Below the pieces are notes generated by a model, which made no database searches, had not been told where the DNA came from, and worked only from the letters and a program-made list of their open reading frames with translations. DNA of 64,000 nucleotides from Vitellaria paradoxa (lineage: Eukaryota; Streptophyta; Magnoliopsida; Ericales; Sapotaceae), in contig CM034242.1 of NCBI GenBank assembly GCA_019916065.1, positions 13,578,823-13,642,822 of the forward strand, written 5' to 3'. Both the position numbers and the translations under genes were made by a program. Below, in pieces: positions 24,231 through 35,400 of the stretch; positions within the stretch are counted from its first letter, which is position 1, and each line of letters opens with the position of its first letter.

Positions 24231-24824
24231 CTATGCGATGGCAGAGCCTCCGTCAGTATCGCTATCCGACTCCCCCGTCAAATCAATAAAAATAGGCTCC
24301 TTTGGGTCATCTTCTGGGTCTTCCTCAAAAAAACCCCCATCAGTGTCATCATCCAACTCTCCAGTCAAATCAATAACAATAGGCTCCCTAGGGTCTTCTT
24401 CTGGCTCCTCTCCTAGGTCCTCCTCAGGTACTAGATCTACTACTGGCTCAGGAATAGGTGGAGAAGCTAAAGTGAATGGCAGTTGGGCTGGGTCAGGCTG
24501 TGCAGGCTCTCCAGCTACTGGCTAGTATACTAAGGTCTCTTCTTACACCATTGCATGAACTAACCCTGAAAAAGCCTGTGGGGTGTCTAGTAGCTGTAGT
24601 TGTCGTTTCGCTGCTAGCAATTCTAACACAGCATTTTCCCATGTAATCATATTCTGGATGTGTCTCGTCCCTTGTGCCTAAGACCCCGCAGTATCTAGAA
24701 TATTTTGTCGGGCTAGCTCTTGACCTCGCATTTGGATGAAATGTTGTTCTTCTATATCAAGGTTAGCTAAGGCCTCCTGATGTGCTAGAATCCACTGAGA
24801 CCACAACATCCATGGATTTGCCAT
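24231..24824 (-). pseudogene. Extra ORF upstream of gag with two SUMO-interaction-like motifs
   Basis: A single frame of 198 codons runs from ATG (24824) to TAG (24231). Three internal stops each differ by one C-to-T change from CAG or CAA. The N-terminal half looks helical (MANPWMLWSQWILAHQEALA...). The C-terminal half is acidic and holds two repeats of the form DP-x-EPI-x-IDLTGE-x-D-x-DTDGG. The (V/I)IDLT core with acidic/Ser flanks matches canonical SUMO-interaction motifs of PIAS type. It is in a different frame from gag, 358 bases upstream. I do not recognise the protein as a whole. Confidence 0.6.
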
Positions 24825-25023
24825 CTACCCCACCCTATGCTATATTAATAAAAGTCTAATCAGTGCCCATAGCAACCTGCCTCCTTAGGAAATAAAATAT
24901 AAAACAATAATTTATTTCTCATGCAAGTAAACATCACACTGCAATCACCTAACCTCAGGACACTTTTTCTATAGTTGGCTGTAAGCATCCAACACTGACA
25001 AGTCTACAGGATCCTCTAACCTA

Positions 25024-25036
25024 GGCTCTGATACCA
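25024..25036 (-). other. Gypsy primer-binding site
   Basis: The - strand reads TGGTATCAGAGCC, a perfect complement to the initiator tRNA-Met 3' end, three bases inside the 5' LTR. Confidence 0.9.
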
Positions 25037-25039
25037 ACT

Positions 25040-26772
25040 TGTCACATCCCTATTTTAGGATACATTTAATCCCTTAAATAGGGTGGACACTATCAAATTT
25101 TCTACCTAAATATAAAGTAGCAATATTTGCTTAACATATAAAGTTTAAAACAAAGAGATAAACAAAAATTATCCATAAAGCTCCAACATACATAAACTTA
25201 CAACCCATAAAGCTCAACTAACCAAATATTAGTCTAATACCGTTCTAGCCTTAACTACTTCTGCAAACCTTAAACATCACAATTAACATATAAGCTAAAC
25301 AACTCAGGTTCTCCTCTAATCATTCGTAGCCACTTCTAAATTTAACCTAAAATGTGTAAATTTGGATGTGAGTGTCACACACTCAGTGTAGATATTATAC
25401 TTAAAATAAAAGATAATAAATATGCACCCAAATAAAAATTATTAATTCATAACAATTATATTCGTAATTATTCCACAACCAATTCATAACCAATTCATAA
25501 TCAATTCAATTGTGCCACATCCGATAAATATATCTCCATACACAACCCATCATTATTAGGCCCCATATGGCCGTACCATAGCACATTTGTACAATAAATG
25601 ATTCAAATAATCATGCAACATACATTTGGCCCCATCTAGCCCATGAGTTGAGCGCTCAATGGTGGACAGTGGCTTTAATTTAGCTTGTCCCATGAGCCCA
25701 ATCTGGCTATATTATTTTCTCCGGCCCCATCTGACCGCATATTATTGATTTCTGGCCCCATTTGGCCTCATTTTTTTTCTTTGGCCCCGTCTAGTCTGGT
25801 CCCATCTGACCATAATGCAAGAATAATGCGCACAACTCATGCTTATATGCAACAATGTATTATTATTATTATTAATATTTTTTCTACTAGAAAAATATTA
25901 TTTCTCAAATTTATTATTCACAAATAACCACGTTTCTCCACTAACATACAATAATTTATAAATAGCAAGCAGAATTTAACAGCATGAATATTCGGCAATA
26001 AATACATAAAGTTTAACTAATCATATTTAATAACTTTTATTTTTAAGTTTAATACACCCACCTGGATAGTAGATATCATGGGAAAGTCAATTTATTGAGG
26101 TGGTGGTTGCTGACTATCCTTGGGTCCTAATTTTTAATCCAATAAAATATATAAATTAGACATTGAATACTTAAAACTTATTCTGAATTAATCAAAAATA
26201 AATAAAATATAACTATCCTACCCTCCTCATATTTAATTTATCTAACCAAAAATAAATAAATAAATAAATATATATATATATATATATATAATTTGATTTT
26301 AATTTAATAAGATAACTTACCTCAATTCTCCCGCCAAAATTTTTAAAAATTTCCTTAATCTTTTCCCTCACTTTTTCTCTCTCTCTTTTTTTTTTCTTCC
26401 TTCCTTTGCACGATTCCTCTCGGGTCTCCTCCCTTTTGCACCCAAAGCACATACATATATATATATGTGTGTGTGCATGGTCAGCCAAGCTTAATTTTTT
26501 TTTTCTCTTGTTCACCAACTTGGGCACGTGGCCCTACTAACCCTCCCATAATCATTTGGGTGCATGTAGCCATGTGGCTATTTAGTTAGGATTTATCCAT
26601 TAAATTAGTTAAAATAATATTTTAATAATTTAATTAATCAACCAACTAATTAAAACTACATAAATTTTACAAAATATGGAATTAAAATTTCAAGCATAGA
26701 AATTAAATAAATGAATAAAGAAATAAATAAATAATAAAATTAATGCATAGAATAAAATTTTAAGATGTCACA
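25040..26772 (-). repeat. Gypsy 5' LTR (1733 bases, complete)
   Basis: On the - strand it starts TGTGACATCTT and ends GGGATGTGACA, so its outer ends form the short inverted repeat TGTGACA-TC/GA-TGTGACA. Between 25559 and 25812 a near-palindromic 14-mer, GGCCCCATCTGACC, is repeated about six times with variations. (TA)n lies at 26268-26290. The outer 764 bases are repeated in the truncated 3' LTR. Confidence 0.88.
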
Positions 26773-28172
26773 ATAATGCACCATTACAAAGATTTTTAGT
26801 AGAGTAGGGTTATAAAGCTGGATTAGAATTCAAATAATGAATGGATATAGTTGAGTTAAATTGAACAAAATAGGGGTAAAATAGTCAAATTTTTTTTTTC
26901 AAACATTAGGACTTTTTATAATAGTATGGATATTTAGTAAATAAATTTGTATTTAAATAACATCAAATGGTAGGAGTGAAAATTAAATGAAAAGTCATGG
27001 GTATAATTGCAATCAAATTTTTGGAATAAAAACCCACACTATATCTTGATATCTGTAAACATAAAATGATAAATATACTAATATTTTATATACATAATAT
27101 ATTTTATAGGTATATTATTTAATCATATATAGTATTCAATTAGCTCAATCCCTTGGATTGTGTTTAGACGAAGGATTTATTAAAGGAAAATGAGAGAAAT
27201 ACGTATTCAAAATTATTTTTTATGTTTAGTTTATAGTAAAAAGTAGAAGGAAAAATGTATAGGATTTGAGATATTAAAAATAATTAAATTAGAAATTAAT
27301 TAATTGATGACTTTTATTTTATTATATTTTTGTATATATTCAAATAAGAATTTGTATTTCAAATTTCATGTTCTCTTTCTAATTTTTTCTGAATTTTTCT
27401 TTCACTCATTTATTCTCTTCTTTCTCTTTCACCATATTCTCACTCCATATTCTCACTCTAAATACATAATTAGAGAACTTAACCAAACACTATTCAAGCT
27501 CATTTATTTGAGTAACTAAAATGGGCGAAGTTGAACTATTAACTAGGCGAGTCCCACTATCTATTTGCAAAAACTTTATTTAGGTGTTGTTTGATATAAG
27601 CTGTGCTTGATTTGCTAAAAATAAAAAAAAAAATTTAAGAATTTCTAAAAGTTATTTATTTTTATCTCACTGCACGAATTACAAACTCACAACTTATGTC
27701 ATTTTATCTCAATTTATCTCACTTTTCGTCACTCCAAACGCTCTAATAAAAGAATAGAATGATTATGCCATACTTTTATTTCATTACCATACTTGGTACA
27801 CTTATTTAAAAAGTTACTTTATGTTTATTTAAAAATACTATTTTATTTAAGGGAATGGAATAAAATGATAATATAAGAATAATCATTCCATATCATTCTA
27901 TTATCTTATACCAAATTAATCCCTGGAGTTTAAGGAAATGTAATAATATAACATTGACTATTCACTTAATGCCTATTTGGCAAGTGAAATTTTGGCCAAA
28001 AAAAATAAATAAATAAATTTTGAATTGTGTCTCGAAAAATATAAAAAAAATTAGTAAAAGTTAGAGAAAATTAGTAAAAATTAAAAAAGTTGAAAAAAGT
28101 TGAAAAAAATCAAAGATTTTTTTGGTCAAATTTGATACTCCAAACGCATCCTTACTTTTGGTTAAAAACATA
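26773..28172. other. AT-rich intergenic DNA with MITE remnants
   Basis: No gene is seen. A MITE remnant of the CGTTTGGAGTGACAAAA family lies at about 27585-27755 (reads ATCTCACTGCACGAATTAC...). A decayed segment at 27965-28150 (GCCTATTTGGCAAGTGAAA ... CTCCAAACGCATCC) is probably another. Confidence 0.5.
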
Positions 28173-28867
28173 AAATTTATTTGGTCTACGCCTTCTATAG
28201 TTTCGCTTTTATACATTTAGACCCCACAAATTTCATAAATATGCACCTAAATCTCTTGAGATTAATATTACACTACTTTTGATCCATTCTGTTGAATTTT
28301 TCATTCAAAAAGGAACTTTTGACTAAATTAATACTATGAAATTACCTTTGTATCCTTAGTATTAATAAAAAAATATTTATATCATAATACAATGTCTTTT
28401 TTATACTGTAATTAATTAATTAATTTTTTGTAAGCCTTTTCTTTGTTAGAATTTTAAATTATTATACTTCACATTAATATTTTAAATTTATATTATACAT
28501 AAATTAATAATTATACATATATATTGTCATTATTTTGTTATTAATAATCTAACAAACTAAATATGGAAGAGAGAAAAATTCAGGTTGTTCTTTGTTTTTT
28601 TAACTTAATTTCTATTAATATCAAACGACAATGAAAAAAAAATCTTACCCTCAATTTTTTTTTTCATATATTTTTTATAGCAAGGATATAAAGATAATTT
28701 TATAATATTAAATTAGTAAAAAGTTACTTTTTGAATAAAAAATTTAACAGTAGCGGTTCGAATGAATGTAATACAAATTTTAAGGAATGTAGGTGCACAT
28801 TTATAAAATGTGAGAGATTTAAGTGTATAAAGGCGAAATCAAAAGGGATGCAGGTAAAATAAATCTG
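28173..28867. mobile_element. Foldback/long-TIR element (about 695 bases)
   Basis: The left arm (about 28173-28365) and right arm (about 28680-28867) are long imperfect inverted repeats. For example, TTTCGCTTTTATACATTTAGA and the inverted TTTCGCCTTTATACACTTAAA are near the ends, and GCACCTAAAT/GCACCTACAT further in. The 315-base middle is AT-rich and non-coding. It ends about 75-100 bases before the GC6 promoter/leader. Confidence 0.7.
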
Positions 28868-29219
28868 AAAAAAAAAAAAGAAATATAATGAATCTAAAAT
28901 TATTTTTTAAGATTAAAAAAAAAAAGTAAAAAGTAAACAGGCATTTGACTTTCCTCCATCGGAGCTCGAAAAAGTGCCAGCCCGCTCCGTCAGATCAGAT
29001 CGGCTTTATCATTTCACCACCAATTTCGGGTTTTCGACACTACCCAGGTTTGGCTTAGCCCGAAACCAAGAATTTCCGTCTGCACCCTAACCGCGATTTA
29101 ATTATTGGCGTCAATCAAATCATACCCTTTGACCCGACCCTATATCTCGACCTGTTTCCGTCCAATCTCGCGATCGATTGCTCTCTCCGTGCTCTTACCT
29201 CCCGATCTATCCCTCCCAG

Positions 29220-29458
29220 GTAAAGTTCTCGTTAATTGAGGGTGTTTCTGCTATTAAGATCGAATTATATTCTCTTCGACTGACTTATATACGTAATTAT
29301 ATATATTTGTATGCGTTTTTATATGCTGTTGCGTTGATTAATGTATTGTATTAATGTGGATGACATCCTTGTACTTTGATTTTTTTGGGTCTCTCAATTA
29401 TTCACCATCTCGAATAGTTTCGTTTTGTTCAGAAAGCTTTGGTTTGATCTACTTCCAG
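29220..29458 (+). other. Probable leader intron of GC6
   Basis: CCCAG|GTAAAG at 29220 is a strong donor, and CTTCCAG at 29458 an acceptor 20 bases before the ATG. The flanking upstream sequence (28960-29219) is markedly less AT-rich than the surroundings, as expected of a leader exon. Not coding, so only splice signals support it. Confidence 0.55.
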
Positions 29459-29478
29459 TGGTCCGGTGGTTGCTCAGG

Positions 29479-32400
29479 ATGGATTTGATGTCTGGGTACA
29501 AGGTATTTTCGCGCTCCAGTTTTCTATTCAGCAGATTTTTTTTTTTTTTTTTCCGTTGGCTTTCAATTTGGATAGCATTCATCACAATTAGCTTGTCATT
29601 GTTGTATATTTGGCTTTAGTCTCCACATCAGTGTTGCTTGCAATGGGAAAAGTGCCTTTTGTATTAATCTAATAATCAAATTTGATTAATTTGCAGAATC
29701 GTGTACAAGGGGTTGTTGGCCGTGTCTTTGGGAATGACAGTTCTGCTTCGAGTGAAGATAGGTAAGTGATTGATTTATTGGTGTGAATTGTTGTTATTTT
29801 TTGTAGATAACACGCAATGGTTTTGCAATGCCTTTGGACTGGCTGTATTTTAGATTGATAGCAAACCTATGGTGAAAATTAAAAAAGAAAAAAAAATTAG
29901 AAAGCCGTTTTTAATTCATAAAATTTGTAAAAGTTAAAAATGAAAAAGATGATTGTTCACTAAGTCTGCTCTTTCAAAAATTTAGGGGGACTGGAGTTGC
30001 AAATCCCAAGTCCTAGCATGCCCTGGAAATACTAGCACTCAGTTTGGAATGGTGGATTTGATGTGATTTGATTTCATTTGATGAGAATTCTCATCAATTC
30101 ATATGTTTGGAATTGAAATAAAATATTATGAATTGGATTTGATTTCTTTTTCATAACTTAAATTTTGAAATTTCTATGTAATTTGAAATCCAATCCAAAA
30201 TAATAGAATTTGATGAGAATTCATTTTTTTTCTTAAGTATCTAAGTAAGTGGACAAATTTATCCTCATATATTATATTTATCATATTTCTTATTTTATAT
30301 TAACATGGTCAAATTAAGTATTTTATTTAAATCAAATCAAATCAATTCTTTATTTTAAAATCAAATCAATTCTAAGAGAAGAATGTTTGTAAACGAAAAG
30401 TTCCATTGTGACTAAAAGCAAAAAAAAGAAGAAAATGTAAAGAAATTTGGTTTCTGTTCGGGCTTGGGAGCACTTGTTGTTGCTTGTTAGTGGAATTATT
30501 CAATCCCAATCTCAATTAAAGACTCCATGACGATGCAATGAAAATCTTAAAGGTCATACATGTATTTGTGGTTATGATGTCTTGATCATCTCCTTGTTTG
30601 TGGAATTTGGCATTATCCTGTTCTTTTTTTTTTTTTCCTTTTCCCTTACAATGCGAAAAAAAAAACACGCGCACACACTTAGAAATTACTTTTGTTTTGT
30701 GTTGGATGGTTGATTTGGGGGGAGAGGAACCGAAGATCTTTTCAGTATAGTGAATCTTCTTTGCATTGATTTAAGAATTCTCTCTCTCTCTCTTTTTTCC
30801 CTATTTTGTATAGTTGACTTTCCAGGGTATAGAAATGGAGTTAAATGGTTATTTGTCATTTATAGTGCATATTTGGTTCTTTTTGGGTGATTTTTTTAAT
30901 TAAGTAGCATCCCTTGATGACTTTCAATAAATTATTTGTACTTATAAAAAAAAAAATATATACATAAATTGCCTTGTTCCAATTACTTGTGAAACACTAT
31001 TTGGTTTTATCAAAGAGTTGGAGCTTTTCTTCATTTATTCATCACAAAGTAGTGTTAATTCTTTCTATTTTAAATTTTCTTGTTGCCAAATTTGAATTTA
31101 CTTTCATACTAATCTGCTCCATGGCTTGTTTCAATAGCTATGTTGAACGCTTGCTGGATCGTGTAAGTAATGGTGTCCTGGCAGAAGACAGGAGGACTGC
31201 TCTTATTGAACTTCAATCTGTCGTAGCAGAAAGTCGTGCTGCCCAGCTCGCTTTTGGGGCAATGGGTTAGTAATTTTCTGTTGTTGGATAATATGGCATT
31301 ATTTAGACCATGCTCATCATGTAAAATACTAGTGTTTCACTTATATTGCAGGCTTTCCTGTACTTTTAAGTGTCTTGAAGGAAGAGCGTGATGATGTGGA
31401 AATGGTTAGAGAGCTTCCACCTATGCTTTATTGCTTTCAATCAATGTACCTTTTATTTTTGGGTTGTATACTTGATTTGAGAAGTAATGTTTCCTTTGTA
31501 CTAAACAAATGGTGGTCTGACTAGTGAGTTCCTTAGGAAACTTACAAATTGTACTAAAGGAATGGTGTCCTGACTAGTGAAATTGCTAGAGAAACTCACA
31601 AAATTTACTTTTAGGAAAGAGGACCAATGCTTGAAAATAGAAAATTTTTATGAATTTATAACTTATATATAAATTAGCAATAACCCGTGCCTGCGACACT
31701 CTGAACAAAATTAGTATTAAGTTTCTTATATAGTTGAAATTTTGGACAAAAAGTTCAAATCGGAAAGATTATGATAATCCATGGGTTTTAATTTTTTTTT
31801 TCCAAAGCTTTAGGCCCTAGCAGCTGTTGCTTGTGTTTTGGTCTCTCTATGTCTCTCCAATTAATTTTTGATAAATACCATAAAAGAAAATACAAATTAT
31901 GGTGTTTTAATTTGGAAGGTTCAACTTCCTAGAAATCATAATTGGACGGAATTTAAGTTGGCAGTTTTGATTTGCATATGATCTCTACCCTTGAAATATA
32001 ATGAAATTAAAATATTTAAACCATTTTGTGAGATAGATTATAGTGGGGTTTACTAAAATAAGAATTGAGCGGGAAGTTAAAAATATAAAAATGAGCTCAA
32101 TCATTGAATTAGAAAAAAAATAATTTTTAGCCGTTAGATCTTAGTTTGAGAGAGGAACATTTTCATAAACCGTCCTGTTTTATCATATAGATAGATATAA
32201 TGGCACTTAATTTAGCATTTCTTGAGGAATATTAAAAAAAAAAAAAAAAAAAAGTTCACATGAATACCAAAAACTTAAAAGTAGAGCTCTATATGGAAGC
32301 TTTGGCATAAAAAATAGTTGTCCAGTTTTATATCAGACACTGTTTCTGATGAGAAATGACTTGGTCTCTTCCAGGTTTTTGATTTTGTCACTCATGTCTA

Positions 32401-35400
32401 TGATATTTTTTTTTTCTCACATACTACCTGCCCCTTTTTATTGCATAATAAAATTAGTAACTTCATGCTTTGGATGCTTTAAGGTTCGTGGTGCTCTGGA
32501 AACTCTTGTGAGTGCCTTGACTCCAATTGATCATGCAAAACCACCGAAAAATGAGGTTCATCCAGCTTTAATGAACACTGATTTGCTCTCTAGAGAAGCA
32601 GAAAGCATTTCTCTTCTTCTAAGTTTGTTGGTGAGAGTTATAGAGCCAGATTGGGAATACCTTGAACAATTTATTTATTGAATTTTCTGAATAATGCATA
32701 TTTTTGTGCAATTTTGTTGATTTTGTACCTTGGCAGTCAGAGGAGGATTTCTACATACGATATTACACGCTTCAGATTTTGACAGCCCTTCTTATGAATT
32801 CTCAGAATAGGTATTATTTTAGTGGCCACTCCTTTTACATAATAGTTTATTCTTGGATTTACTGGAATGTGTTGGGAAAAAAATATTTGCCGAGTTCCTC
32901 AGGTTACAGGAAGCCATTTTGACTATTCCTCGTGGCATAACTCGCCTTATGGACATGCTTATGGATCGCGAGGTATGAAAATGATCCATAGAATAGTTTA
33001 TTTTTATGCTCTTTTGTCTAAATTTAACCTTGTATAATTTACAAATTCCCTAATTCTATGCTTTCTCTTGCATATGAAATATCTTTGTAACTAGATATTA
33101 TTATCTGGGAATTTAGCTTAATGTAATTTTCTGGGAGGGCAAAGGTGAAATTGATTCGGCCATCTGTCCTGTTCCTAATGTGTAGATCCTTAAAAATGTG
33201 TGGCTTACAGGTTATCCGAAATGAGGCCTTGTTACTTCTAACTTACTTGACACGTGAAGCTGAGGTGAAGCTTTCTCCTACCATGGTTATTTCCTTTCCT
33301 TTTTTTTATGTATTTTTTTATTCTGAAATAACTGACAATTTTGTTTCCTCTTATGTGATTGAAAATGCTTTGTAATTGTAGGAAATTCAAAAGATTGTGG
33401 TATTTGAAGGTGCTTTTGAGAAGATTTTTAGTATTATTAAAGAGGAAGGGGGTTCAGAAGGTGGTGTTGTTGTTCAGGTGATTCACCAAATTATTTCATC
33501 CATGTGTTATAATAGTTCTGCCATCCAATTTTTTTGCTGTTGAGCCATTTGTTACTGCGTGCACTTCCATTAGATGCAATAAACAATTTATGCGTTAGCT
33601 AGTGTCGTGTTCATATTAATATCACTCTAGCTGCAACGTGCTTGGCATTTGAGATTGCTTTGGATGAACTCCGGTGGCGAGCATTGTTTATTAATTTTGT
33701 ATACCATAGCATTTGAGATTGCTTTGGATGAACCCTGGTGGCGAGCACTGATTATTAATTTTATTTACCATACTTTGTTGGAAGCATTGCACATTTGGAA
33801 GATTATATATAACAGTAAATCTGAGACATAAACGTAGTATGCATGAGTTTAGCAACACATAATTAGATTGTGGAATTCTTGTTCCTCTTTTTCATTTTTT
33901 TTCAGAAGACCCATAACATTTACTTCCTAAATTCACTTGTTTATTGGATTGTTATCAACCTAATTTTTGTTGGATTGCTTGTTAACTATCATCTTTTTGT
34001 ATGAATAACCCGTTCTTGTTTCCTTAAGAATCTTTTATTGTCATTTCATTCTGCTTGTGTTATTGCTTGTTCATATTTGCAAGCATTGGGTTCAATATGA
34101 AAAAATTATGAAAGGAATTTTTGTTGCCAAAGCATTAGTCTTTCCAAAAACAATCAGTGCTTTAGTAGTAATGGCTTGTATATACTACTTAAAGTACTTG
34201 TTTGGAAAATAATTTATTTGATTTGGCAATAGCTATGGCCAATTATGCACAAGATTAATTATTTTGCTAACATGATTGTCACTGCACAGGACTGTCTCGA
34301 ATTGTTGAACAATCTCATTCGTAGCAATGTGTCTAATCAGGTTTGTAGGCTCTGCTTTTGATTCGAAAAATGTGTTTCTGTCCCACTCCTAACCATGGTA
34401 TAAGCATAGTGTAGGTATTGTTAAGGGAGACTATCGGTTTTGATAATTTGATATCAATTTTAAAGCTTAGAGGAAGCAGCTACCGTTTCACTCAGCAGAA
34501 GGTTAGGCAGAGACTTTTACAATTGTGTACATACCATTTAGTTTAAAACTGTTTGTATGAATGCATGTGTGCATGTTGTGGCAGAAAACTTACTGGTCCT
34601 TTTCTGTTGTGTTTCAACCAATATGATGCCAGTAGACGATAAATTTACTCAATGCTTTAGAGACCATCAGTTTGCTAATAATGGGAGGTGCAGAAACTGA
34701 CCCTGGAAAGGATGCCAACAGGCTGACCAATAAAACAGTCTTGGTTCAGGTTTGTTTCAAATTTGCTACTTTTTTTTTTTGGGTTGGGGGGGTTTTAAGT
34801 ATTTAAGCAGACTTCTTGTCTGCTATAACAAATACCTGAAAGGGCCATATAATTTAGTAATATTCACTGGTTTATGGTATTGGTTGTAGAAAAAGGCCGT
34901 TGACCATCTTTTAATGCTAGGAGTAGAAAGCCATTGGGCTCCTGTTGCTGTACGTTGTACGGTAAGTTAACTAACTGCTATTTCTGATGTTGTCGTCTTC
35001 TTTTTTATCTTCTGTGTGTTAAAGAATGCACATGTAATGAGGGTTTGCAACCAACAGCAACTTGGATAGATTACAGAAATTACTAATGTGGACACGTGAC
35101 TTTCTAGGAATTCTGACATGCATGGGAAGCTTTTTACTTAATTCAGGCACTTAGATGCATCGGTGATCTGATTGCCAGTCATCGTAAGAATCTTGATGCC
35201 CTTGCAAGCAAAGCTCATGGAGAGGAGCCACAAGTAGAGCCTGCACTGAATTCTATCCTTCGAGTCATCTTGAGGACTTCTAGCATGCAGGAGTTTGTAG
35301 AAGCTGACTATGTTTTTAAGTGCTTTTGTGAGGTTTGTATGGTGCATGTTCATCTTTGTAGAAGCTGACTAGATAATTGCATCCTGATAACGTATTCTTT

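Larger units (their letters stand above)
18466..26772 (-). mobile_element. Defective Ty3/Gypsy chromovirus (Tekay/Del-like)
   Basis: On the - strand the order is 5' LTR (25040-26772), primer-binding site, an extra acidic ORF, gag, protease, reverse transcriptase, RNase H, integrase, chromodomain-like tail, polypurine tract and a truncated 3' LTR (18466-19224). RT before integrase defines Ty3/Gypsy. The C-terminal EPVQILDRRDQVLRNKIIPL...VLW sequence is typical of plant chromoviruses of the Tekay/Del type. Many stops and small frameshifts inactivate it, and catalytic residues of protease, RT and integrase are replaced. The 3' LTR lacks about 970 bases, so no target-site duplication can be read. 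Confidence 0.9.

Noticed and set aside
24238..24525. + strand Ser/Gly-rich ORF of 95 codons
   Set aside because: It is the antisense shadow of the acidic ORF upstream of gag. The low-complexity SSGSS pattern comes from the reverse of GAT/GAG codons.
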